Assembly: GCF_001428845.1 (NCBI RefSeq)
Contig: NZ_LMIU01000003.1
Coordinates: 104,644 to 168,643 of the forward strand
Length of the DNA stretch: 64,000 bases
Direction of reading: 5' to 3'
DNA from: Achromobacter sp. Root83
Lineage (GTDB): Bacteria > Pseudomonadota > Gammaproteobacteria > Burkholderiales > Burkholderiaceae_B
Part shown: in pieces, positions 17,254-25,360 of the stretch
Numbering within the stretch: position 1 is the stretch's first letter
Layout: the number at the start of each line of letters is the position of its first letter
The notes under the pieces: generated by a model
What the model saw: only the letters and a program-made list of their open reading frames with translations
Told to the model about the DNA's origin: nothing
Database searches by the model: none
Program-made: the position numbers and the translations under genes

Positions 17254-18416
17254 GCGCCAAGCCCATTCTTTGGGCGCTCGCCGGTCTCGGCTCGCCAAGC
17301 CGGAGATTCGCCGGACTTTGCCTCGCGCTTCTGGGCGCCGTGGCCGCCCCGCAGGCGGCGCTTGCGGGGCCGCTGGATTCCCGGGCGGTCAAATGCTCCG
17401 TCAACACGTCGGGCGGCAACGGGCCGAGCGGCATGCGCTATGAACCCTTTTCCTCGTATCAGTTCGCGCTGCCGTCGGGCAGGAGCTCCTTTGCCGCGCC
17501 CGCCCAGGCGGCCAGAGGCGAGGTGCTCTTTGCCGTGGAACGGTATCTTCCCGCGTTTGCCGCGGGCCAGCAGGGCAGGGTGGCTCCCTTGTACAACTGT
17601 CCGCCGGGGGCGATGGAGTATTTCTCCGGCAATGGAACGCTGGTGCCTGGAAGCGGCGACATCTACCGCACCAACATCGCGGGGATCGGCTACCGGGTGT
17701 TCTATTACCGGAATAGCCAGAGCAGCCAGACCGCCCCGGCGGTCTACACCAACAATTACGCAAAGGGCGTGCTGGTGTTCCCGTTCGATAACCCGAGTTT
17801 TGGCGCGAACACCAGAACCCGGATCGAGATCGTCGCCACGGGAGAGCCCATCGGCACCGGCACCCTGAATGCCGGCACCATCTACGCGCAGACCTGGATA
17901 AGCGGCACGGGAGGGACGATACCGCCCGCCGGCCTGTACCGGGTTGCCCTGCAGGGCAACGTGCAGATCACGCGGCCCACCTGCACGGTGTCCAACCCGA
18001 GCGCGCTGAATCTGACGCTGCCGGATGCAACGCTTGCCGCCCTGAAGGGCGGGAGCGCCGCCGACGTGACGGCGACCACGCTTCAGGTGACATGCGCCGC
18101 CACGAGCACGGCGGCGCCCACCCTGTCGATTTCTGGAACGACGGTCACCGGCTATCCGTCGACGCTGGCCAATCAGGACACGACGTCAGCCGGAGCCAAG
18201 GGGGTGGGCGTGAGGCTGTGGGTGCACGATCCCGTGACCGGGAGCTTCCGGCTGCCGGAAATGGGGGTGGCCGAGAAGAACCTGGGTTCGGCGGTCGGCG
18301 CCGTGCCGACGACGACGTGGTCGTACCGCTTGGGAGCGAGCTACCTGCAGGTGGCGCCGGCTCCCACCGCCGGGGTGGTGCGCGCCACGGCGACGCTGAC
18401 GCTGTCCTATAGCTGA
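17244..18416 (+). CDS. Fimbrial tip adhesin (two-domain)
   Basis: A 390-residue protein overlapping the usher by ten bases. A long, slightly unusual signal region ends at AALAG. The N-terminal half (about 45-240) has no pilin signature and is probably the receptor-binding domain. The C-terminal half is a pilin-like domain with Cys pair (RPTCTVSN and LQVTCAA) and the terminal strand ATLTLSYS. This organisation is that of tip adhesins such as FimH or Bordetella FimD, which cap the fibre. The ligand cannot be predicted. Confidence 0.85.
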   Translation: MRLSAKPILWALAGLGSPSRRFAGLCLALLGAVAAPQAALAGPLDSRAVKCSVNTSGGNGPSGMRYEPFSSYQFALPSGRSSFAAPAQAARGEVLFAVERYLPAFAAGQQGRVAPLYNCPPGAMEYFSGNGTLVPGSGDIYRTNIAGIGYRVFYYRNSQSSQTAPAVYTNNYAKGVLVFPFDNPSFGANTRTRIEIVATGEPIGTGTLNAGTIYAQTWISGTGGTIPPAGLYRVALQGNVQITRPTCTVSNPSALNLTLPDATLAALKGGSAADVTATTLQVTCAATSTAAPTLSISGTTVTGYPSTLANQDTTSAGAKGVGVRLWVHDPVTGSFRLPEMGVAEKNLGSAVGAVPTTTWSYRLGASYLQVAPAPTAGVVRATATLTLSYS

Positions 18417-18536
18417 CGGGCCGGCGCCGCGCTTGGACCATTTTGCGCCCGATGCCTTATAGTGGTTTGGTTCGGTGCCCAGAGGGTTCATTCGTCGCTG
18501 CCCCCATAGATAGTTCTATTTTTTGGGAATTCGATC

Positions 18537-18920
18537 ATGCAAACCCAGCAGACCACGCCGGTTCTTCCGGCCCCCGGGATCCTGCGCGAAAAGCTCGCCG
18601 CCATCATCGCCAATGTGTGCCGATGCGAACCTGGACCGCTGCTTGAAGACCAGGAGTTCGCCGCCGTCATCACGCAGTTCGACTCGTTGGCGATTCTTGA
18701 GATCCTTCTCGAGATCGAAACGGAATTTCATATCCAGACCGACGACATGCTGCCCACCGACCACGCGGTCGGCGCTCAGGAAATCACAAGCATCTTTCCC
18801 ACCAATCTCTCGGCCTTGATCGCCTATATGCACGTAGTCGTCGAGCGGGTCGCGGCGGGCCCCGCCGAGGGCAGCGCGGCGGCGCGCATGGCGCTCGCGG
18901 CCGCTCGGCGCAAGGACTGA
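18537..18920 (+). CDS. Acyl carrier protein-like protein
   Basis: A 127-residue protein with an acyl carrier core: FDSLAILEILLEIETEF places Ser50 at the position that receives the phosphopantetheine arm. It is longer than ordinary AcpP (about 78) because of an extended N-terminus, an insertion (QTDDMLPTDHAVGAQEI) and an Ala-rich tail. A beta-ketoacyl synthase gene follows by 14 bases, so the two probably work as a pair outside bulk fatty acid synthesis. No phosphopantetheinyl transferase or acyl-ACP ligase is nearby. Confidence 0.75.
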   Translation: MQTQQTTPVLPAPGILREKLAAIIANVCRCEPGPLLEDQEFAAVITQFDSLAILEILLEIETEFHIQTDDMLPTDHAVGAQEITSIFPTNLSALIAYMHVVVERVAAGPAEGSAAARMALAAARRKD

Positions 18921-18934
18921 AGCGGGGACGGCTC

Positions 18935-20167
18935 ATGATGCAGCGCAGGAAAGTCGTCATCACCGCCATCGGCATGGTCACCCCGGTGGGCGGCAACGCC
19001 ACGCAGACTTTCGACGCCCTGGTGGCGGGGAAGTGCGGCGTGGATGTCCATCGCGACAGCGGCATCGGGCGGCGCGTGGGCTATGTGCGCGCCGATATCG
19101 CCGCTGGCGTTCACCCGGCGCAGGTGCGCATGATGGACCGCGTCACGCTGATGGCGCAGTGCGCGGCCGGCCAGGCGATGGCGCAGGCGGATCTGGACGA
19201 GGCACAAAGGGCCAATTGCGGCGTCTTCGTGGGCACGGGTATCGGCGGTGTGTCGACCTTGTGCGAGGCGGTCGAGGCCTACCATGGCATCGTCCCGAAG
19301 CGGCCCCTGCTGGTGGTGCCTGCCACCATGCCGAACGCGCCGGCCGCGCATATCGCGCAGCAGCTCAAGTCCCTGGCGGAAGCGCAGACCTACACCACCG
19401 CATGCTCGGCGGGCGCCGTTGCCATCGGCGAAGCGTTCCGCCGCATTCGCGACGGCTACCTGGATATCGCCCTGGCTGGCGGCGTGGAGGCCATGCTGAC
19501 CCCGACGATCGTGGCGGCGTGGACCCAGCTGCATGTGCTCTGCGCGGACCCGGAAAATGGCGACGCGGGGAGCTGCCGGCCTTTCAGCCATCGGCGCACG
19601 GGATTCGCCCTGGCGGAGGGAGCCGCGATGCTGATGCTGGAGTCGGCCGACCACGCCGCTGCCCGGGGTGCCGCGCCCATCGCGGAGCTCTGCGGCTATG
19701 GCGTCAGCAACGATGGCACGCATCCCCTGCGTCCCGACTCCGATGGCCAGTCCCTGGCCATGTCGCGCTGCCTGGCCGATGCGGGCCTGTCGCCTGCGCA
19801 GGTGGACTATGTCAACGCGCACGCGACCGGCACGCTGGTGGGCGATCGCATCGAGACCGCCGCCATCAAGCGGGTGTTCGGCGAGCACGCGCGCAGCTTG
19901 CCGGTCAGCAGCATCAAGGGGGCGATCGGGCATACGATCGGCGCCGCCGGCGCCATCGAAGCCGCCGTGACCGCCATGGCGGTATCGCGCGGGATCGTGC
20001 CGCCCACGCTGTTCTTTGAATCCGGCGATGCCCAATGCGACCTGGACTACGTGCCTGGGACGGCGCGCGCGCTGCCGGCGCTGACGCTGGCGCTCAGCAA
20101 TTCGTTTGGCATGGGTGGCAACAATGCCGTCCTGGCGTTCCGCAAGGACGGGCACGGCATTTGCTGA
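18935..20167 (+). CDS. Beta-ketoacyl-ACP synthase (FabF-like)
   Basis: A 410-residue condensing enzyme that would extend an acyl chain with malonyl-ACP. The catalytic triad is visible: Cys157 in TACSAGAVAIG, His296 in NAHATGT and His333 in IGHTIGAAG. It starts MITAIGMVTPVGGN-like after a few basic residues; two adjacent ATG codons make the exact start uncertain by one residue. Housekeeping fabF normally sits with acpP and fabD; here the partners are an atypical carrier protein and a flavin-reductase-like protein, pointing to a specialised product. Confidence 0.88.
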   Translation: MMQRRKVVITAIGMVTPVGGNATQTFDALVAGKCGVDVHRDSGIGRRVGYVRADIAAGVHPAQVRMMDRVTLMAQCAAGQAMAQADLDEAQRANCGVFVGTGIGGVSTLCEAVEAYHGIVPKRPLLVVPATMPNAPAAHIAQQLKSLAEAQTYTTACSAGAVAIGEAFRRIRDGYLDIALAGGVEAMLTPTIVAAWTQLHVLCADPENGDAGSCRPFSHRRTGFALAEGAAMLMLESADHAAARGAAPIAELCGYGVSNDGTHPLRPDSDGQSLAMSRCLADAGLSPAQVDYVNAHATGTLVGDRIETAAIKRVFGEHARSLPVSSIKGAIGHTIGAAGAIEAAVTAMAVSRGIVPPTLFFESGDAQCDLDYVPGTARALPALTLALSNSFGMGGNNAVLAFRKDGHGIC

Positions 20168-20199
20168 CGGCCTGGGCCCCAGTCCGCAGGCAGGTTGCC

Positions 20200-21282
20200 A
20201 TGACCAAACCGAAGCTCGACGTTCGCACCGGACAGTACACCGGTCCGCTGGCGCGGGACGTTTTCCGGGTGCGCTTCATGCGCCGCTTCTACGATCCTGC
20301 CTTCCAGGCCGAGGGCGATGCGCTGGACCGGCTGGAAGCCATCGCGTGGGATGCCTACGAAGGAAGCCGCAAAGCGCCCATCACGGTGAAAGCCGGACCG
20401 GGGTATGCGGATCCCGAGTACGACCTGTCGGTGGAGTGGAAAGAAGCGCACGACCGCCTGGCGCGCGCGGCGGAGATCCAGAGCCAGCCGGAGACGCGCT
20501 CGCGGGTGCTGGTGGTCATCGCCGCGGCGCGCAACGATGGCACCTGTCCGGGGGAAGTCTCCAAGAGCTGGCGGCTTGCGCAGATCGTGCGGCACGAGCT
20601 GGAGTCGGCGGGCATGCTGGCCGACATGCTGGACCTGAGCCGTTTGACTTCCGAATACCAATACCAGATCCATCCTTGCAAGGGTTGCGTGTCCACGGCG
20701 ATGCCGCTTTGCCATTGGCCGTGCAGTTGCTATCCCAATCATTCGCTGGGGCAGGACAACGACGCGATGAACGACATCTACGAGCAATGGGTTTCCGCGC
20801 ACGGCGTGGTGCTGGTGGCGCCAACCTATTGGTACCAATCGCCGAGCGGCTTGAAGCTGATGATAGACAGGCTGGTGTGCGCCGATGGCGGCAACCCCGA
20901 TCCGACGTCGACCGCGGGCAAGGATGCGATGAAGGCCAAGCAGATCGAGATGGCAGGCTGGCCCTACCCGAAGCACCTGGCGGGCCGGGCCTATGGCCTG
21001 GTGGTACATGGCGACGTGGCGGGCATCGAGGATCACCGGCGCGCCCTGGGCGACTGGCTGGACTGGATGGGGCTGGTCGACGCGGGCGCATCGTCCCGGC
21101 TGGATCGCTATATTGGCTACTACGAGCCTTATGCCACCAGCCACGCCGAGCTGGATCAGGATCAGGCGGTGCAGGAAGAGGTGCGCAACGTGGCCAAGGC
21201 GGTCGCCCATTGCGTGCCGCTGCTGCGGGCCGGTCGGTGGGCGCCGGGTGCAGACGGCGTGCGCTCGCCCCGGCCGAAGTAG
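20200..21282 (+). CDS. Flavodoxin-like NAD(P)H oxidoreductase, Cys-rich
   Basis: A 360-residue protein. After a variable N-terminal region, the core from about residue 95 resembles NADPH-dependent FMN reductases (SRVLVVIAAARNDGTCPGE, then VVLVAPTYWYQSPSGLKLMIDRL as the flavin-binding loop). A distinctive cluster of six cysteines lies in PCKGCVSTAMPLCHWPCSC, about 163-181, absent from ordinary flavodoxins and perhaps a metal or redox site. It starts 32 bases after the synthase gene. Role in the trio is unknown. Confidence 0.7.
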   Translation: MTKPKLDVRTGQYTGPLARDVFRVRFMRRFYDPAFQAEGDALDRLEAIAWDAYEGSRKAPITVKAGPGYADPEYDLSVEWKEAHDRLARAAEIQSQPETRSRVLVVIAAARNDGTCPGEVSKSWRLAQIVRHELESAGMLADMLDLSRLTSEYQYQIHPCKGCVSTAMPLCHWPCSCYPNHSLGQDNDAMNDIYEQWVSAHGVVLVAPTYWYQSPSGLKLMIDRLVCADGGNPDPTSTAGKDAMKAKQIEMAGWPYPKHLAGRAYGLVVHGDVAGIEDHRRALGDWLDWMGLVDAGASSRLDRYIGYYEPYATSHAELDQDQAVQEEVRNVAKAVAHCVPLLRAGRWAPGADGVRSPRPK

Positions 21283-21289
21283 GCCGCGG

Positions 21290-22204
21290 TCAAGGCGCGG
21301 ACGGCGGCAGCAGCTTCATGCCTGTCCGCCGCACGAATTCCTCGTAGCCGATGGGCGCTCCCACCGTCGTGCTGGCGCTGTTTGCCTGCCAATGGACCCA
21401 CGAGCGGCCCGTGGCCGCGTCGTACACGACCTTGTAGATGTGGCTGGGCACGGCCACACCCGACCCGATCTCTTTCGGCTTTTCCGCATAGAACGGCCCC
21501 GTGAAGACGTAGACGTCGCCTGCGGCGCGCATCACGTACTTCCGGGTGTCCTGTTCGATGCGGCTCCAGGCGCCGGCGTTCTGGGTCTGGTCCTGGGGCA
21601 CCATATTGGCCAGCGAGAAGCTCTGCGCCATGGCGTCCGGGGTGGACATGTCCCCTGCCGGGGCCATGTGGCCGCGCGAGTAGCCCGAACCCCGATAGTC
21701 AGGCAGTTCTGCCCGTTCGGCGCGCGGGATGCGCGCCTCGGCGTAGAACCGGTCCGCTCGCTGCATCCCCTGGGCCTGCGCCAGCGTTTTCCGGTTCAGC
21801 CGCTCCGCGACGAAAACCGGCGTCTTCGTCTGGCCGTTGTGCAAGATGGCGAACGATGAAAAGCACAGTTCCCGCAGCGCCTGGCTGGCGGGAACGACCG
21901 GCGGGCTTTCGCGCGGAAAGAACTGAGGACAATCCGCGAATCGGGTGTGAGCGAAGCCGCCGGCCGGCGCCGGCGCGGGCGCGAACTGCTGCTCCTGGGC
22001 CGGCCAACCCAGCCGCGCCAGGATGTCTTCCGGCGAGAAGTGAACCCGCCATTGGGGATTCAGCGCGTAGGTGGCCGCGCCAAAGCTGGCAAGCGAGGTA
22101 AGGGCGAACGTACGCAGGAATCGATAAATGCGGCCACTTCGGGTGGCCTTGTTCCTGCTTACCGGGGTTCTCTTTCTGGGGGCTGATTTCTTCGCGCGCG
22201 TCAT
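21290..22204 (-). CDS. DNA/RNA non-specific endonuclease (NucA/EndoG type)
   Basis: A 304-residue nuclease of the beta-beta-alpha-metal group. The catalytic motif is SRGHMAPAGDM, with His as the general base; VPQDQTQNAGAWSRIEQ and DVYVFTGPFY are further family marks. A basic N-terminus (TRAKKSAPRKRTPVSRNK) is followed by one hydrophobic segment (LRTFALTSLASFGAATYAL), so it is probably exported or anchored in the inner membrane. The ATG at 22204 starts this leader; the frame runs open further upstream but looks non-coding. It is convergent with the oxidoreductase gene, 7 bases apart. Confidence 0.85.
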   Translation of the reverse strand: MTRAKKSAPRKRTPVSRNKATRSGRIYRFLRTFALTSLASFGAATYALNPQWRVHFSPEDILARLGWPAQEQQFAPAPAPAGGFAHTRFADCPQFFPRESPPVVPASQALRELCFSSFAILHNGQTKTPVFVAERLNRKTLAQAQGMQRADRFYAEARIPRAERAELPDYRGSGYSRGHMAPAGDMSTPDAMAQSFSLANMVPQDQTQNAGAWSRIEQDTRKYVMRAAGDVYVFTGPFYAEKPKEIGSGVAVPSHIYKVVYDAATGRSWVHWQANSASTTVGAPIGYEEFVRRTGMKLLPPSAP

Positions 22205-22352
22205 GCTGCCTATGTGTTGCAGGCCGGCGCATCTGCTCGCCCGGCACGTCGACGCATTGTAGATGACCGCAAAATTCGGGTGACGGCGGGGTATTCTATG
22301 GTCGCTCGCGTTCCGGGAGGCGGACCGCGGCTTACAAGATCGGGGTAGTTGA

Positions 22353-22679
22353 ATGAGAATGTCATTGCTTTTCGTGGCCGCCATCGTCACCGGCTGCGCC
22401 GCCACCAACTCTGGGGACTTGATCACCCAGGCCAAGGTTGAAGGCATCAAGATCAATGCCACCACCTTTGACGAGATGGTCCGGGACTTCGGGCCGCCAC
22501 GGTCCCAGCACGTCAATTCGCAGGGCCTGCGGACCGCGACCTGGTTCTACTTCAATAACAGCGAATTCGGGGCGGTGCAGGATCAGCGCACGCTTACCGT
22601 GGTCTACAACAAGAATCTCACGGTGAAGGAATACATGAACGCCTCCGCCGGAGAAAAGGACGCGAAGACCGTCCGGTAG
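22353..22679 (+). CDS. Small lipoprotein
   Basis: A 108-residue protein with a short lipoprotein signal (MRMSLLFVAAIVTGC, lipobox VTGC, acylated Cys15). The mature part (TTFDEMVRDFGPP, TATWFYFNN, QRTLTVVYNKNLTVKEY) resembles the BamE/SmpA-type fold of small outer-membrane lipoproteins, but the match is weak. It is transcribed divergently from the nuclease gene. Confidence 0.75.
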   Translation: MRMSLLFVAAIVTGCAATNSGDLITQAKVEGIKINATTFDEMVRDFGPPRSQHVNSQGLRTATWFYFNNSEFGAVQDQRTLTVVYNKNLTVKEYMNASAGEKDAKTVR

Positions 22680-22716
22680 CGCGCAACGGTCAAGCGGCCT
22701 CGCCCGCCGCCACCAG

Positions 22717-22910
22717 ATGTTCCAGCAGCACGAAATGTACGTGCAGCAGGCGGGAGTGAGGGCCAGGCACATCCCGTACAAGGGCGTGGGGCCGACGCTG
22801 CGCGAACAGGGGCTGGCGGTCTACGAAATTCGCAGACGGTGGCGTACTTCCGTTCTGAAATGGCGAAGTACGCGGCCGTCGTCAAAGGCGCGGGGCTGGA
22901 ACTGATGTAG
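22717..22910 (+). pseudogene. Remnant of a Bug/TctC-family solute-binding protein gene
   Basis: Two short pieces of a tripartite tricarboxylate transporter receptor are readable in different frames. The first, around 22753-22800, reads GVRARHIPYKGVGPTL, matching the family's HVPYKG region. The second, 22839-22910, reads VAYFRSEMAKYAAVVKGAGLELM then a stop, split here for clarity: VAYFRSEMAKY plus AAVVKGAGLELM, the usual C-terminal end. About 100 residues normally between them are missing and the frame is shifted, so this is a decayed gene with a large deletion. Bug proteins are highly duplicated in Bordetella and Achromobacter. Confidence 0.7.
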
Positions 22911-22925
22911 CCCGGCCCGGGCGCG

Positions 22926-23150
22926 TCAGCTGCCGTTCTGGTCGGCCGCCCGCAGCAGCCCATACAGCTTGTCCTTGAGCTGCAGCTTTTCTTTTTTCAG
23001 CACTTCGATGTTGGTGCCCGAGGACGGCACGATGCCGTCTTCCATGTTCTTGATCTCCTGGTCCAGGTCGTTGTGCCGCTGGAACAGTGCCGAAAAATGG
23101 GCGTTTTCGGATTTGAGCTGGGTAATGAGTTGACGGTATTCAGGGAACAT
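22926..23150 (-). CDS. DUF465/YdcH-family small protein
   Basis: A 74-residue helical protein (FPEYRQLITQLKSENAHFSALF, HNDLDQEIKNMEDG, VLKKEKLQLKDKLYGLL) typical of the YdcH family of short coiled-coil cytosolic proteins of unknown role. The ATG at 23150 has AGAGG upstream; the longer open frame above it is not credible. It is divergent from the sterol desaturase gene. Confidence 0.85.
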   Translation of the reverse strand: MFPEYRQLITQLKSENAHFSALFQRHNDLDQEIKNMEDGIVPSSGTNIEVLKKEKLQLKDKLYGLLRAADQNGS

Positions 23151-23325
23151 AGGGGCCTCTTTAGGAACCGGTTGACGGGACCGATGATGCGCCATGCAAG
23201 ACGCTTCATCAGCGTCGATTCCATGACACGCCAACCCCCGCGCCTTGTCAACCTTGCGGGCCGCCGTCGCGGATACCCGATTGACCGCGCGCAAAGGCCG
23301 CCGCGAAAGAGTCATTCTGTCGCGC

Positions 23326-24549
23326 ATGCTCACGTTTCTTTACAGGGTGTTCCGTCCCCAGCGATACACTCGCTTCCCCGTGGATAGCCATCAAAGTGAA
23401 ATGAAACAGCGCGCGCCCATCTATCGGCAGGTTTTCGACCTTTTCAGGCAGGACGGCCGTATTCATCCGGGCACCGGCATGATGAGCGGCGTGATTGCGC
23501 TGTTCCTGGCCATCCTGGCGGTGCTGGGAGTCCTGGCGTTTCACTTTCCCGCCTATCTGACCACGCCCGAGCTGCGCGCGTTCTATTCCGTGGACGCGAT
23601 GCGCAGCCTGCTGTTCGGCGCGCTGCTGGTGTCAGGCACCATTGCGTTGGCCAACACGGTGCTGGGCCGTCAGCGGTGGCTCAATATATCGGCCTTCTTG
23701 CTGGTCTGCTGCGCGGTGGCCGCCGGTGGCAGCCAGATCGCGGTGACCCCATCCAACGCGGGCAGCCATCCCTATCTGGGCCTGGACTGGTTCATCCTGG
23801 ACCTGCTGGCGTCCAGCACGGTCTTCATCATTTTCGAGAAGCTGACGCCGTTGTATCCCGGGCAGCCGGTGTTCCGCGGCGAATGGCAGGTCGACATGAA
23901 GCACTTTCTGTTCAACCACCTGTCGGTGGGTGCGGTGCTGCTGTGCATCAACTTCTTCATCCACCGCCTGTTTTCCTGGGCGGCCTATGAGCCGCTGCAG
24001 GCGGCCATCCAGTCGATGCCTTATCTGCTCGAGCTGTTCGTGGCGGTGCTGGTGGCCGACCTGGCGCAGTACGCGGCCCATCGGATCTATCACGAGGTGC
24101 CGTTCATGTGGCGCTTCCACGCCGTGCATCACAGCACGCGCACGCTGGACTGGCTGGCGGGTTCGCGCCTGCACATCGTCGAACTGCTGATCACCCGCGT
24201 GGCGGTGCTGGGCGTGCTGTTCGTCCTGGGGTTTTCCAAGTCGGTGCTGGACGCCTACATCATCATCGTGGGATTCCAGGCGGTGCTGATCCACTCCAAC
24301 GTGAAGCTGCCCTGGGGCTGGCTGCGCTACATCATCGTGACGCCGGACTTTCATCACTGGCATCACTCGTCGGACACCGAGGCCATCGACCGGAACTACG
24401 CGGCGCACTTCTCGTTCATCGACTACCTCTTCGGCACCGCCGTGCTCGGGGTCGGCAAGCGCCTGCCGGAGAACTACGGCATTCTGGACAACGACATGCC
24501 CGGTACCTTCCTGGCGCAGCAGGCGTATCCCTTCCGCAGGAAGTCGTAG
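23326..24549 (+). CDS. Sterol desaturase/fatty acid hydroxylase-family membrane protein
   Basis: A 407-residue membrane enzyme with the diiron histidine motifs of the fatty acid hydroxylase superfamily: HRIYH, then HAVHHST about ten residues later, and FHHWHHS near the C-terminus. About six hydrophobic segments surround them. Members hydroxylate or desaturate lipids or carotenoids; the substrate is unknown. The start is uncertain: ATG at 23326 has no ribosome site, and an ATG at 23401 with AAAGTGAA just before it would give a 382-residue protein. Confidence 0.8.
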   Translation: MLTFLYRVFRPQRYTRFPVDSHQSEMKQRAPIYRQVFDLFRQDGRIHPGTGMMSGVIALFLAILAVLGVLAFHFPAYLTTPELRAFYSVDAMRSLLFGALLVSGTIALANTVLGRQRWLNISAFLLVCCAVAAGGSQIAVTPSNAGSHPYLGLDWFILDLLASSTVFIIFEKLTPLYPGQPVFRGEWQVDMKHFLFNHLSVGAVLLCINFFIHRLFSWAAYEPLQAAIQSMPYLLELFVAVLVADLAQYAAHRIYHEVPFMWRFHAVHHSTRTLDWLAGSRLHIVELLITRVAVLGVLFVLGFSKSVLDAYIIIVGFQAVLIHSNVKLPWGWLRYIIVTPDFHHWHHSSDTEAIDRNYAAHFSFIDYLFGTAVLGVGKRLPENYGILDNDMPGTFLAQQAYPFRRKS

Positions 24550-24550
24550 A

Positions 24551-24584
24551 CGTTACGGCCCAGGCAAGCGCCTGGGCCATAACG
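24551..24584. terminator. Bidirectional hairpin between convergent genes
   Basis: CGTTACGGCCCAGGC and GCCTGGGCCATAACG pair over 15 bases with one mismatch around an AAGC loop. It lies immediately after the desaturase stop and before the end of the isochorismatase-like gene. There is no clear T-run on the plus strand. Confidence 0.65.
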
Positions 24585-24612
24585 GTCACTTGCAAACCCG
24601 TGCGTGCAACGC

Positions 24613-25239
24613 TTACCTGGAACCCTTGACCGTCGAGTACGACGCCATCAGGTTGCGGTAGTCCGGGATGTGATTGGCGAACAGGGTGCCCAGGCCTTCC
24701 ACATCGTTGCGCCAGTCGCGGTGCAGTTCGCACGCCACGCCGAACCACGACATGAGCTGCGCGCCGGCCTGCTCCATGCGGCTCCAGGCCGCATTCCGGG
24801 TCACCTCATTGAACGTGCCCGACGCATCCGTCACGACGAACACATCAAATCCCTCTTCCAGGGCCGACAGCGCCGGGAAGGCGACGCAGACTTCGGTCAC
24901 CACGCCGGCGATGATCAATTGCTTCTTGCCGGTGGCCTTGACGGCTTTGACGAAGTCTTCGTTGTCCCAGGCATTGATGTTGCCGGGGCGGGCGATGTAA
25001 GGAGCCTGCGGGAACTTGTCTTTCAGTTCCTGGACCAGGGGGCCATTAGGACCGTCTTCGAAACTGGTGGTCAGGATGGTGGGCAGCTTGAAGTATTCCG
25101 CCAGGTCGGCCAGGGCCAGCACGTTGTTCTTGAACTGGTCGGGTTGAAAGTCGCGCACCAGGGACAGCAGGCCGGCCTGGTGATCCACCAGCAGAACGGC
25201 GGCTTGGGTCTTGTCGAGCTTTACGTAGGGCTTGGTCAT
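24613..25239 (-). CDS. Isochorismatase-family hydrolase (YcaC-like)
   Basis: A 208-residue cysteine hydrolase. The catalytic Asp is in AAVLLVDHQAGLLS (about residue 19) and the nucleophilic Cys in GVVTEVCVAFPAL (about residue 118), with the cis-peptide VT before it. Overall it matches the YcaC branch, whose substrates are unknown. The start has AAGGA upstream. A LysR gene lies 121 bases upstream in the same direction and may control it. Confidence 0.88.
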   Translation of the reverse strand: MTKPYVKLDKTQAAVLLVDHQAGLLSLVRDFQPDQFKNNVLALADLAEYFKLPTILTTSFEDGPNGPLVQELKDKFPQAPYIARPGNINAWDNEDFVKAVKATGKKQLIIAGVVTEVCVAFPALSALEEGFDVFVVTDASGTFNEVTRNAAWSRMEQAGAQLMSWFGVACELHRDWRNDVEGLGTLFANHIPDYRNLMASYSTVKGSR

Positions 25240-25360
25240 GACTAGTTCCTTGTTGGGTCGCACCGGGCAGGGCGGCACTGAGTACACGCTGATTGCGTAG
25301 ACAGAAATCCTAAATTCAAGGTGATTTCAGCGCTAGACGGGCAATATGAGCTTCAGCGTT

